From the NCBI GenBank assembly GCA_964528055.1, contig CAZGQM010000012.1, forward strand, positions 49,358 to 113,357: a stretch of 64,000 nt of DNA, written 5' to 3'. The translations under genes were made by a program, and so were the position numbers. Under the pieces are notes generated by a model. It saw only the letters and a list, made by a program, of their open reading frames with translations. It made no database searches and was not told the DNA's origin. This stretch comes from Geoanaerobacter sp964528055 (GTDB lineage: Bacteria > Desulfobacterota > Desulfuromonadia > Geobacterales > DSM-12255). Below are positions 36,725 through 45,031 of this stretch, one piece after another (positions within the stretch are counted from its first letter, which is position 1; each line of letters opens with the position of its first letter).

Positions 36725-37579
36725 CTACGGGATTACATCCCTGCAAATACCCACCGAGCCGACGAGACAGATTCGGCTGTCGGTCCAGATGGCACCGTCC
36801 AGTTTGGCGCCATCAAATGCAGCGGCATTTATGTTGGCGAGTCTCAGGCTCGCCTTGCGCATATTTGCCCCTGAGAGATCGGCTCGCTCCAGGTCTGCCT
36901 CTGCAAGATCGGCCCTCTCAAGGTTGGCTCCCGAAAGGCAGGCCCCTCTCAATTTAGCACCAGTCAGGTTCATCCCCAACAGGTCCATCCTGCTCAAGTT
37001 TTTCCCGGAAAGGTTTCGGTCTCCATCGAGGATCTTTTTCACGACTGCCATGGATGCTTTTGGGCCGCTGCATTGGTTCTGCACAACGGATGCCGCCTTG
37101 CTGCTCTCACGTTTTTGATTTGCAGTCTTTTTTGCCGTTGCCGCGCCTTTATTTCCTGCAGCAAAAGCTGTATGGCGCGAAGATTTCTTTCGTGAAGTCA
37201 GACGTTTCTTGCCGACCTTTTTCTGGACTCCCGAAGCCGAAGCTTTTGCAATTTCTTCCCCCTGTTTCGGAGGGCAGGCTTTTTCCAGTGCACTCTTCTC
37301 GTCCGAAAGGCGCTTCAACTGCTCCTGGGTCCGGAGCTCGCGTTCTACGGCCTCACGATAACGTTTCTCGGACTCCATCCGTTCAGCTTCACTCAGCTCA
37401 AGTGTCTTGCGCATGGTCTGCTCAATCGCCTGTTGATCGCGGACGGAAGCCTCAGAAGGCTGACCAGGAGCTTCCGTAATCGGTTCCGATCTGACGGATT
37501 CCTCCGCTACAGCCGCCAAAGAAAGCATGGTAGACGCCAGGCCAACGATAATCACGGTACAGACTGTCTTCATTCTCAT
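36725..37579 (-). CDS. Exported coiled-coil protein with C-terminal pentapeptide repeats
   Basis: About 284 residues. An N-terminal signal peptide ends near LAAVAEES. A charged helical region with likely coiled coil (EQTMRKTLELSEAERMESEKRY) follows, then a Lys/Ala-rich basic linker. The C-terminal run of A(D/N)LxxA pentapeptides (about 60 residues, ANLERADLAEADLERADLSG) forms a right-handed beta helix. The basic, low-complexity middle resembles the small protein at 10129. Periplasmic role unknown. The start is ATG 37579, with GTG two codons upstream as an alternative. Confidence 0.7.
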   Translation of the reverse strand: MRMKTVCTVIIVGLASTMLSLAAVAEESVRSEPITEAPGQPSEASVRDQQAIEQTMRKTLELSEAERMESEKRYREAVERELRTQEQLKRLSDEKSALEKACPPKQGEEIAKASASGVQKKVGKKRLTSRKKSSRHTAFAAGNKGAATAKKTANQKRESSKAASVVQNQCSGPKASMAVVKKILDGDRNLSGKNLSRMDLLGMNLTGAKLRGACLSGANLERADLAEADLERADLSGANMRKASLRLANINAAAFDGAKLDGAIWTDSRICLVGSVGICRDVIP

Positions 37580-37809
37580 ATTCACATACCCACCCTGCCA
37601 GTTGAATTGTTGGACGATACATAATGAACAAAGTATACCAGCCAAGATCCAATCGGCCACCCAAGTCGTTAAGAACTCCGATTCACATATCAGGGAAATG
37701 CGATATGATTAGCGTGAAAGTAGGGTGCAAAGGTTTCCAAATCAGAGACACCTCCGGAAGAATTCTCGCATGGCTCGCCAAAAATTAACACTGAAGGAGA
37801 AATCTAGCA

Positions 37810-38241
37810 ATGAAACTGAACTGGAACGATGATCTTGCCATTGGGGTCAAGGAGATCGACGAACAGCACAAGGAACTCTTTAAACGCTTTGGCAGGCTTC
37901 TCGATGCCTGCAACAGCGGCTGCGGCAGAGAAGAGCTCGGCAGCCTGCTAATCTTTCTCGATGAGTACATCAAGAGTCACTTTCGTGACGAAGAGAAACT
38001 GCAGCTTGCATGCGGTTACCCCGACTATCCTGATCATTGCGCGCAGCACCGGATCTTCATCAGCAAGTTCTCAGAGCTTAAGAATGTTATGCGAACAGAT
38101 GGGCCAACCCTCTCATTGACCATAGGCACCAATACAATGCTCATAGATTGGCTTGTGAAGCACATTTCCGATATGGACAAAAAGATCGCCACGTTCGTGC
38201 AGGAGCAAAATCCTCCTTGCGAACGCCTCACGACATTGTAA
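37810..38241 (+). CDS. Bacteriohemerythrin
   Basis: 143 residues, second hemerythrin in the window. Ligands: His20 in DEQHKELF, HFRDE, HCAQH and HISDMD. AAGGAG precedes the ATG. It has the typical WNDDLAIGVKEID N-terminus. It differs clearly from the copy at 28096, so the two are old paralogues rather than a recent duplication. Confidence 0.92.
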   Translation: MKLNWNDDLAIGVKEIDEQHKELFKRFGRLLDACNSGCGREELGSLLIFLDEYIKSHFRDEEKLQLACGYPDYPDHCAQHRIFISKFSELKNVMRTDGPTLSLTIGTNTMLIDWLVKHISDMDKKIATFVQEQNPPCERLTTL

Positions 38242-38273
38242 TATTGACTGCATATCCCAAATAGAGGCAGAAA

Positions 38274-38510
38274 TTGCTCAGGCTGGCATTCATACTTCTT
38301 GCGATCCCATTTCTCCCACATGCGGCATACGCCGAACTCTGGGGATCATCAAAGTCCAGGAGCTACCATTTTGTCACCTGCCGCTATGTCAAGAAAACAT
38401 GGAAAGGCTACAGGGTAACGTTCCCGTCTGCGTCAGACGCACGTAAAGCAGGCTACAAACCGTGTGAAACATGTCGCCCCCCCGACGGTCTTCTTCAGAA
38501 GAAACTGTAA
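38274..38510 (+). CDS. Small exported protein with an Ada-like zinc motif
   Basis: 78 residues. A signal peptide ends at AYA-EL. The mature part carries YHFVTCRYVKKTW, continuing to AGYKPCETCRPP, in spacing reminiscent of the metal-binding N-terminal domain of Ada methyltransferase or of Ada-like zinc-binding modules. The start is TTG with AGAGGC upstream. It lies 32 bases after the bacteriohemerythrin gene. Function unknown. Confidence 0.65.
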   Translation: MLRLAFILLAIPFLPHAAYAELWGSSKSRSYHFVTCRYVKKTWKGYRVTFPSASDARKAGYKPCETCRPPDGLLQKKL

Positions 38511-38564
38511 AAAGAGCTGCTGCAAAAATGTTACAGATAGTTGACGAATCTCGACCGGAAACTA

Positions 38565-38593
38565 TTGACTAGCTTAACTTGGACCAATATACT
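38565..38593 (+). promoter_or_regulatory. Sigma-70 promoter upstream of the ankyrin gene
   Basis: TTGACT, exactly 17 bases, TATACT. Transcription would start near 38600 and give a leader of about 145 nt before ATG 38746. Confidence 0.6.
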
Positions 38594-38745
38594 GTCGCCA
38601 TAAAGTTCATACACCTAGAACAGTTTCGCTTCATACCGTCAAACAAAAACCCAGGGAGGAGGGGAGAAAAGGGGACGCACGATCCGATGCACGAAAGAGG
38701 TCTCATCATATTTTCTTTGACAGCAGTCAGGAAAGGAGAAGGCCG

Positions 38746-39219
38746 ATGGACACTGCAGTTTTGACGATGAACTCAAGCAGGAAGGGGGAGTGGACTATGC
38801 AGAATGTCAATATGAAGGACAGGCACGGGCATACGCCTCTCATGGAAGCAGCCAAAAGCGGCGACATCCAGACAACAGCGGATCTCCTTAAGCGCGGCGC
38901 AGACGTTGATGCTTTAAGTGAGAAAGAGAAAACGGCACTTCATTATGCCGCCGCCAATGGTCACCTTGAAGTGACCAAGCTCCTTCTGGAGCATGGTGCA
39001 GCGATAGATGCAAGAGACCGAGATGGCCATACTCCCCTTATGCTGGCTTCGATCTATGGATGCAACCACACGGTTCAGGCCCTGCTGATTAACGGCGCAG
39101 ACATTCATATCAGAACCAAGGCCGGCAACACCGCTCTTGTGTATGCTGAGAACAATAACCATCCCATAACCCTTGCCCTGTTGAAAAAAGCCCAGCGTCC
39201 GAAAGAGGCGACGGCGTGA
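38746..39219 (+). CDS. Ankyrin-repeat protein
   Basis: 157 residues with four consecutive ankyrin repeats (GHTPLMEAAKSGD, TALHYAAANGHLEV, GHTPLMLASIYGC, GNTALVYAENNNH). No signal peptide is evident, so it is cytoplasmic. Such small ankyrin proteins act as protein-binding adaptors, often for neighbouring enzymes. AAGGAG precedes ATG 38746. A second in-frame ATG at 38797 is also possible. Confidence 0.82.
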   Translation: MDTAVLTMNSSRKGEWTMQNVNMKDRHGHTPLMEAAKSGDIQTTADLLKRGADVDALSEKEKTALHYAAANGHLEVTKLLLEHGAAIDARDRDGHTPLMLASIYGCNHTVQALLINGADIHIRTKAGNTALVYAENNNHPITLALLKKAQRPKEATA

Positions 39220-39232
39220 ACTGACTTCACAG

Positions 39233-39258
39233 AAGGCAGGCCTGGCGGTCTGCCTTTT
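39233..39258 (+). terminator. Likely terminator after the ankyrin gene
   Basis: AAGGCAG/CTGCCTT stem with a ten-base loop, followed by four T. Confidence 0.55.
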
Positions 39259-39356
39259 GCGTCCCCTTTCTGAAAAGGGCCACAGTTCCTACCTGTAACC
39301 CCCAGGGATCTGTTTTGACGGGCGTATCAATGAATATACCTCAAAGGAGCATACTG

Positions 39357-39644
39357 ATGAAAAACGTACTTGCTGCCCTCATCCTTGCACTCTTCATCGC
39401 TGCCGCCGCTCAGGCCGAAGATGTCAAGGTGCTGCCGGCTCCAAATGCCGGAGACGTAACCTTTTCCCACAAGAAGCACCAAGAGCGTCTCAAGGGCTGT
39501 ACCAACTGTCACAAAGAGGACAAGGGCGGCAAGATTGAGAAGCTTTCCAAGAAGGCAGACGCGCACCAGCTCTGCGTCTCCTGTCACGAAACCAGGAAGG
39601 CCGGGCCGACCAAGTGCGGTCAGTGCCATAAAAAGAAAAAATAG
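39357..39644 (+). CDS. Periplasmic triheme cytochrome c7 (PpcA-like)
   Basis: 95 residues including a signal peptide that ends at AQA-E. The mature ~75 residues contain three CxxCH heme motifs (CTNCH, CVSCH, CGQCH). Additional His at SHKKH and AHQ supply six axial ligands, the bis-His c7 pattern of PpcA. The ending CGQCHKKKK is also PpcA-like. It would ferry electrons across the periplasm from inner membrane to outer-membrane acceptors. ATG 39357 is favoured by AAAGGAG. A start 42 bases upstream would spoil the signal peptide. Confidence 0.92.
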   Translation: MKNVLAALILALFIAAAAQAEDVKVLPAPNAGDVTFSHKKHQERLKGCTNCHKEDKGGKIEKLSKKADAHQLCVSCHETRKAGPTKCGQCHKKKK

Positions 39645-39670
39645 ACTGAGCCTCGTGCTTTGTAAATGGT

Positions 39671-39697
39671 GGGGTGGTGATGCCACCCCTTTTTTTA
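39671..39697 (+). terminator. Rho-independent terminator after the cytochrome gene
   Basis: GGGGTGG/CCACCCC stem, loop TGATG, followed by eight T. Confidence 0.88.
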
Positions 39698-39744
39698 TGG
39701 AAAAGGATTGAGCCTGAGCGGCAAAGGTAGTATCTTCAGCCCCA

Positions 39745-42252
39745 ATGGAGCGTCATTTCTCGGAAAGCGCCGTAATGGCAATGCAGGAGATCATTGCGGA
39801 AGCTGACGGCAATGAGGTCTTTTTCCTTGGCCGGACTGACGGTACCGGATTCGTAACTGCAGTTGAACCGCTGGCCCGCGGTAACCGCGATGCCGTAGCA
39901 GCCATTGTGATAGCCGCATCCTGCGGCGACGTGGTTATTCATAACCACTCCTCCGGAAAGCTCACCCCTTCGCAGGCAGACATCGAAATCGCCTCCATCC
40001 TGGGCAACCAGGGGGTCGGCTTTATCATAATCGACGGACGTGCAGAGCGCTGCTACGTTGCAGTCACCCCCTTCATCAAGACGGAGCTGGCGCAACTCTC
40101 CTATCCAGACATCGAATCATTCTACGCACCTGCAGGAAGCCTCGCCTCATCCCTTAAGGGGTACGAATTCCGCGAAGAGCAGGTTCGGATGGCTTTCCTT
40201 GTGGCAGAGGCATTCAACGAGGAGAAGGTTTCCATCATCGAGGCAGGCACAGGTACCGGCAAGTCGCTCGCCTATCTTCTCCCGGCAGCTCTCTGGGCAG
40301 TCCGCAACAAGGAACGGGTGGTCATATCCACCAATACCATCAATCTGCAGGAGCAGCTTACCCGCAAGGATATCCCGTTTCTTCAGAGGCATGCCGGAGT
40401 TGAGTTCAAGGCGGTGCTGGTAAAGGGGAGGAGCAATTATCTCTGCAAGCGGAAGATGGCCTCGGTCCGTCGCGACCCGTCCCTTTTCCACGACGAAGCG
40501 GCTGAAGAGATGAAGGCGATCATCGACTGGTGTGAAAAGACGGCTGAGGGGTGCAAGAACGATCTCTCCTTCATCCCGCGCCACGAAACCTGGGAAGAGC
40601 TCTGCTGCGAGGCTGACCAGTGCAGCCGGATTAAATGCCCCTATTACTCGGGCTGTTTCTTCTATGCCGCCCGTCGGGAGGCTGCCAGTGCCGACCTCCT
40701 GGTGGTGAACCACGCACTCCTTATGGCCGATGTGGTGGTCCGCCAGGAGACGGGCTACGACTCATCCGCCATACTTCCCCCCTTCAAGCGGCTGATCTTT
40801 GACGAGGGGCACCATCTGGAAGACGTTGCCACCAGCCACTTTGCGAGCCAGTTCTCCAGGCAGGGGATGGTCAAGCTGATGGGGAGGCTGCAACACCCGA
40901 AAAAGCCGCAACGCGGGCTTCTCCCGCAGATAGCAGCACTGCTGGCCATGGAAATTCCGCAAGAGTTGGAAGATCTCTACATGACCGCCGCCGCCACTCT
41001 CGAAGAACGCCTCATCCCTGACAGGGGGAGGCTGGCAGATCTCATCGGTCGGACCATGGACGCCATCGGCTCTTCGTTGCTGATCAAGCTGAAGTCGTCC
41101 GGCATCCGCCAGGGGGAGCAGTCACTCCGCCTCACCGCGCAGGTCTATGCATCCCCCTTCTGGCTTGATGCTGAGGATCGCATCAGAAAGCTTGCCGGAA
41201 TGCTTTCGGCCTATGCGACAGCCTTAAAGGAGTGCATACGGGAGTGTGAAAGGATGCCGGAGACGGTGCTGGCAAAGCTTGCCAGCCCTCTCATCGACCT
41301 GAAAGGGATCAGGGGGAGGATGGAGTCGGTAGCAGCGGGCCTGCTCTTCTTCTGCGACCGTGATGATACCTACTGCCGCTGGCTGGAGGTGCGAAAAAGC
41401 GGGAAAGGGCTGGCAATAACGCTCTGCTTTGCGCCGCTGGAGGTGGCAGATTCGCTGCGTGCCGGGGTTTTTGAGCGGTTCAAGACCGTTGTCATCACTT
41501 CGGCGACCCTTGCAGTCGGTGAAAAGTTCACCTATCTCAAGAAGCGTACCGGGATCGCGCTCATCCCTGCAGAAAGGGTCAGCGAACTACTCCTTGCCTC
41601 TCCCTTCGACTTTGCCCGGCAGGCCTTTGTCGGCATCCCGTCCGATCTCCCTGAGCCGACCTCCCCATCCTTTGCGGTTGCCCTTGAAGGGTGCCTGCTG
41701 GAGGCCTTGGAGATCACCCAGGGTAGGGCCTTTGTCCTTTTTACCTCATACGAACTGTTAAGCCGGATATTCGACAGGCTTGCCGAGCCATTGAAAAATA
41801 TGGGTCTCACTCCACTCCGCCAGGGAGAGGCAAGCCGGCACCTGCTGCTTGCCCGCTTCAAGCGTGAAAAGAATGCGGTCCTCTTTGCCACGGATTCCTT
41901 CTGGGAGGGGGTTGACGTGCAGGGTAAGGCGCTGGAGCTCGTGGTGATAACGCGGCTCCCCTTCAGGGTCCCTACGGAACCTCTCCTGGAGGCCCGAGCC
42001 GAGCATATCTCCGCAGAAGGGGGAGAGCCGTTTAGGGAGTACACGGTTCCGCAGGCGGTTATCAAGTTCAAACAGGGGTTCGGGAGGCTTATTCGCAGCC
42101 GCGAAGATCGTGGAGCTGCGTTGGTTCTGGACAGCAGGGTGCTGACCAAAAACTACGGACGCTCGTTTCTCATGGCGCTTACAGGGACCAGTCAGGTAAC
42201 CGGCTGCCAGGCTGAGGTCCTTGAGGAGATGAGGGGGTTTTTCAACTCTTAG
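39745..42252 (+). CDS. DinG-like Fe-S helicase with N-terminal JAMM/RadC-like domain
   Basis: 835 residues. The first ~110 residues carry a JAB/MPN signature: Glu24, His66-x-His68-SSG, then PSQAD with Asp79. This is close to the RadC-type HNH-SG-x3-PS-x2-D metal site. The rest is an XPD/DinG superfamily 2 helicase with Walker A EAGTGTGKSLAY, DEGHH, and a motif VI region (GRLIRS). A four-cysteine [4Fe-4S] set lies between (Cys in NYLCKRK, then ELCCEADQCSRIKCPYYSGC). Likely role is DNA repair or R-loop processing. The N-terminal fusion is unusual. Confidence 0.82.
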   Translation: MERHFSESAVMAMQEIIAEADGNEVFFLGRTDGTGFVTAVEPLARGNRDAVAAIVIAASCGDVVIHNHSSGKLTPSQADIEIASILGNQGVGFIIIDGRAERCYVAVTPFIKTELAQLSYPDIESFYAPAGSLASSLKGYEFREEQVRMAFLVAEAFNEEKVSIIEAGTGTGKSLAYLLPAALWAVRNKERVVISTNTINLQEQLTRKDIPFLQRHAGVEFKAVLVKGRSNYLCKRKMASVRRDPSLFHDEAAEEMKAIIDWCEKTAEGCKNDLSFIPRHETWEELCCEADQCSRIKCPYYSGCFFYAARREAASADLLVVNHALLMADVVVRQETGYDSSAILPPFKRLIFDEGHHLEDVATSHFASQFSRQGMVKLMGRLQHPKKPQRGLLPQIAALLAMEIPQELEDLYMTAAATLEERLIPDRGRLADLIGRTMDAIGSSLLIKLKSSGIRQGEQSLRLTAQVYASPFWLDAEDRIRKLAGMLSAYATALKECIRECERMPETVLAKLASPLIDLKGIRGRMESVAAGLLFFCDRDDTYCRWLEVRKSGKGLAITLCFAPLEVADSLRAGVFERFKTVVITSATLAVGEKFTYLKKRTGIALIPAERVSELLLASPFDFARQAFVGIPSDLPEPTSPSFAVALEGCLLEALEITQGRAFVLFTSYELLSRIFDRLAEPLKNMGLTPLRQGEASRHLLLARFKREKNAVLFATDSFWEGVDVQGKALELVVITRLPFRVPTEPLLEARAEHISAEGGEPFREYTVPQAVIKFKQGFGRLIRSREDRGAALVLDSRVLTKNYGRSFLMALTGTSQVTGCQAEVLEEMRGFFNS

Positions 42253-42691
42253 GTATCGCTCTCTTCAAGGCGAATGAAACACACTGGAAATAGCTCAGGA
42301 CGGTCAGTATGAAGGAAAAGTAAAGGGTGCTGATAATAAAGATGTTGTTTGGTGCTCTCAATATAAAGGTGACAAAAAAGATGATGACCGCCATCTTCAA
42401 CACGTCGGCAAACAACCTGCGGTTACGGAGGGACTTGAGCTTGTCGCCGTCAAGATCCGTGGCACAGGCCTCGATCTCGCGAGCAGCCTCTTTCCCGGCA
42501 AGTTTACTCAGCGGATAGAACAGGGCCATCTGGACCACGAGTGTAACCACGACACTTTTAATAAACCGCTGCTGCAGGCCTGACTGGAAGATCACCGCCA
42601 TGTAGATGAGAAGGAGTACAAGCCCGATCTGAACCGCCAGATAGATCTTCAGAAGCCTGCGCAACCGTGAGTAGTCAATAGTCTTTGCCAT
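42242..42691 (-). CDS. Small integral membrane protein, unknown
   Basis: 149 residues with four likely membrane segments (about 15-38, 48-67, 95-115, 120-142) and a cytoplasmic charged loop. No recognised motifs. ATG 42691 has GGAG seven bases upstream. It overlaps the 3' end of the helicase gene by 11 bases (converging). Confidence 0.62.
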   Translation of the reverse strand: MAKTIDYSRLRRLLKIYLAVQIGLVLLLIYMAVIFQSGLQQRFIKSVVVTLVVQMALFYPLSKLAGKEAAREIEACATDLDGDKLKSLRNRRLFADVLKMAVIIFFVTFILRAPNNIFIISTLYFSFILTVLSYFQCVSFALKRAIPKS

Positions 42692-42780
42692 GTTCATCTC
42701 CAGGATAGATTCAATGGTCCTACCATAACAAAATCCCGCTATTTTACAACCCTCAATCTATCTTCAGGTGACCACCTGAA

Positions 42781-43512
42781 TCAGTTTCCCGGTGCAGGGA
42801 CCCTTGCCACGGTCACCACGATAACCTCAACAGCGCCAGCCCTTTTCAGTACACGACTGCATTCGGATACCGTGCTCCCGGTTGTCAGGACATCGTCCAC
42901 CAGCATGACCCTCTTCCCCGTGAGTCTCGAGGAGTCAGTAACAGCAAATGCCCCGCGGACGTTTGCTGCACGCTCACCTGCAACAAGGTTGACCTGAGGT
43001 TCGGTCCAGCGGATACGCCTCAGCAGGCCCCTCTCAAGCGGGATCTTCCACTCGTGCGCCAGAAGCTCCCCAAGCAGAATCGCCTGATTGAAACCACGTT
43101 CGCGAATACGTTTCAGGTGCAACGGAACCGGCAGCAGCAGGTCTGATGCGGCAAGATCGGCAAACCCGGCCAGCCGCTCCGCCATAAGCAGTGCCAAAGG
43201 CCTGCGGACCTGCACTTTGCCGTCATACTTGAGGCGATGGATCAGGTCGCGGATTGCCCCCTCATGGAGGGCTGCCGCACGGGCCATGTCAAACGGAGGA
43301 GGCGTTGTCAGGCAGGCTCCGCATGGGTGATCACTCCCCCCTTCGGTAAGGAAGAGGGCACCGCAGATCGTGCAGACGGGAGATTCGACCGCTCTTGCCG
43401 TGGCAAGGCACGATTCGCAGATATGCACGCGACCGGCCTGTGGTATGAATGCCTTGCAAGCGTGGCAGAGAGGCGGAAAGACGAGATCCAGAAGTTGCGC
43501 AAACAGACGCAT
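42781..43512 (-). CDS. comF: ComF-family amidophosphoribosyltransferase-like protein
   Basis: 243 residues. The N-terminal zinc-binding cysteines (CHACKAFIP, CESC, CTICG, CGAC) are followed by a type I phosphoribosyltransferase domain with PRPP loop VMLVDDVLTTGSTVSEC. The family is linked to DNA uptake and processing (ComFC), with PRTase activity unproven. It ends with its start just before the repeat at 43523, so the repeat lies in its upstream region. Confidence 0.88.
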   Translation of the reverse strand: MRLFAQLLDLVFPPLCHACKAFIPQAGRVHICESCLATARAVESPVCTICGALFLTEGGSDHPCGACLTTPPPFDMARAAALHEGAIRDLIHRLKYDGKVQVRRPLALLMAERLAGFADLAASDLLLPVPLHLKRIRERGFNQAILLGELLAHEWKIPLERGLLRRIRWTEPQVNLVAGERAANVRGAFAVTDSSRLTGKRVMLVDDVLTTGSTVSECSRVLKRAGAVEVIVVTVARVPAPGN

Positions 43513-43522
43513 AAGTCGCCTT

Positions 43523-43646
43523 TTCCAATTTCAAATCAAGGATGAAATCAAGGCGGCGAGGATTGAGGCGACGAAGCGTACAAAGTAGTACGTTGAGGAG
43601 CCGAAGACGAAGCCAACAAAGATAGCGCCTTGATCTGGAATTGGAA
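43523..43646. repeat. ~124-bp intergenic repeat, copy A
   Basis: Matches copy B (44838-44960) in reverse orientation at about nine positions in ten. It has imperfect inverted ends (TTCCAATTTCAAATCAAGG against CCTTGATCTGGAATTGGAA) and an internal near-palindrome around GTAC. It starts directly next to the TAA stop of the LUD gene (43647-43649) and lies in the space between that gene and comF. Confidence 0.85.
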
Positions 43647-44300
43647 TTAGAGTCCCATATCCTCGTTAACCACCAGGACACGGATATCCATAGACCTCGG
43701 TTTTCTATCGATCACCGTGGTAACCCTGCAGATCCGATCAGGAGAGTTGCAGTTGCTGCAGAAGCCGGTCTTGGCGCAGGGGGTATTGTAATTGAGGCGT
43801 TTGGCGTTGGGTGGCGATGCCCAGTTCTTGATCCGGTCTATGGCGGCCTGCATGTCGCCATCCACCAGCTTGTTCCGGCCGGCCACCACTATCACCTTCC
43901 TGGGCCCGAAAAACATGGCCGCTACCCGGTTGCCGTTGCCGTCGATGTTCACCAGCCAGCCGGAGAGGGTAACGGCATTGGTGCCGGTAAGGAAGAGATC
44001 GCAGGTCAGCTGTCTCCGCATGATGGCCATCCGCTCCTCCGGAGTCAGACCCGGGACCCCGTGGTTCAGGATCTCCTTTCCTTGGGCCTGCAACTCATCC
44101 TGGACATTCAGGTCAACGATGGTTCGCGACCCGCCGAATCCTATGGAGTGGGCATCCGCAGCCTCTCTGAGGATGTAGTCATGGGCCTCCTGGCCCGTTC
44201 TGAAGTAGAGAGCCGTGAAACCGTTCTGCCCCAGGGCCTCAACCGCCTTTTCGCACTTCTGCTCAAAGGTCCATTGGACCAGTTCATCGGTCTGTGTCAT
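43647..44300 (-). CDS. LUD-domain protein (LutC/YkgG-related)
   Basis: 217 residues of the LUD fold. Conserved parts are IGFGGSRTIVDL, the VNIDGNGNRVAAM loop, and KVIVVAGRNKLV. The Cys-rich C-terminal part (CAKTGFCSNCNSPDRIC) may bind an Fe-S cluster or zinc. LutC acts with LutA/LutB in lactate oxidation, but neither is adjacent, so the function here is unproven. A YchJ-like gene precedes it by 24 bases. Confidence 0.8.
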   Translation of the reverse strand: MTQTDELVQWTFEQKCEKAVEALGQNGFTALYFRTGQEAHDYILREAADAHSIGFGGSRTIVDLNVQDELQAQGKEILNHGVPGLTPEERMAIMRRQLTCDLFLTGTNAVTLSGWLVNIDGNGNRVAAMFFGPRKVIVVAGRNKLVDGDMQAAIDRIKNWASPPNAKRLNYNTPCAKTGFCSNCNSPDRICRVTTVIDRKPRSMDIRVLVVNEDMGL

Positions 44301-44324
44301 CGTTAGCCCCTCCCCGGTTGTGGA

Positions 44325-44819
44325 CTATTTTCCGCAGCACTTCTTGTACTTTGACCCGCTGCCGCAGGGGCAGGGGTCGTTACGTCCCACCTTGTCGCTT
44401 TTGATCGGCATCCGCCCAACCATCTTGCCGTCGGTGAAATACCAGCTGCCGTCTGTTTTACGGAATCGTCCGACCTCGTGGTGTAGACGTTCAAGCCCTT
44501 CTCCGACATAGAGGGCCTTGAATTCCACCTCGCCGATGCTCTCGCCCGGGCCTCCCCCCTTGGTGGAGATGATCTCCAGCCCTTGCCAGTCGGTGCTTTC
44601 CGCCCACTCCTTTGTGCCGTCGTGGTCGTAGTCCTGTCGATGGTCCGGGTGGGTGGTCTCGTAGAGATAGGGGATGGCTCCCTTGGCGTAGGCGCTGTAG
44701 CGCGAGCGCATGAGCTGCTCGGCGGTCTCGGCCTTTTGGGCCCCGGTAATGAACGGCGCACAGCAGCTCTCATAGGTGCTCTGGGAGCCGCAGGGGCAAA
44801 GATCGGTTGTTTCGGTCAT
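44325..44819 (-). CDS. YchJ-family protein with two SEC-C motifs
   Basis: 164 residues. Zinc-binding SEC-C motifs sit at both ends: CPCGSQSTYESCC near the N-terminus and CPCGSGSKYKKCC at the C-terminus. The YchJ/NTF2-like core lies between (SRYSAYAKGAIPYLYET). Function unknown. SEC-C modules bind zinc and often proteins or ribosomes. Confidence 0.85.
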   Translation of the reverse strand: MTETTDLCPCGSQSTYESCCAPFITGAQKAETAEQLMRSRYSAYAKGAIPYLYETTHPDHRQDYDHDGTKEWAESTDWQGLEIISTKGGGPGESIGEVEFKALYVGEGLERLHHEVGRFRKTDGSWYFTDGKMVGRMPIKSDKVGRNDPCPCGSGSKYKKCCGK

Positions 44820-44837
44820 GGTCAGTTTCTCCTTTAG

Positions 44838-44960
44838 TCCATTTCCAAATCAAGGCGCTATCTTTGTTGGCTCGTCTTCGGCTCCTCAACGTACATAGTT
44901 GTACGCCTTCGTCGCCTCAATCCTCGCCGCCTTGATTTCATCCTTGATTTGAAATTGGAA
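44838..44960. repeat. ~123-bp intergenic repeat, copy B
   Basis: Reverse-complement copy of the element at 43523-43646 with a few substitutions and single-base indels. Ends CCAAATCAAGG and CCTTGATTTG form an imperfect terminal inverted repeat. It lies between the YchJ-like gene and uvrB. The two copies bracket the LUD/YchJ pair. Confidence 0.85.
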
Positions 44961-45031
44961 TTAGACAGTGGAGATGGGTTATACCATATATCCGGAGAGG
45001 AGAAAAGGGGAGTTCAGTCCCAGGAATAGAT

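Noticed and set aside
43370..43588. 72-aa ORF ending FQIKDEIKAARIEATK
   Set aside because: It overlaps comF on the opposite strand and its C-terminal part is only the reading of the intergenic repeat.
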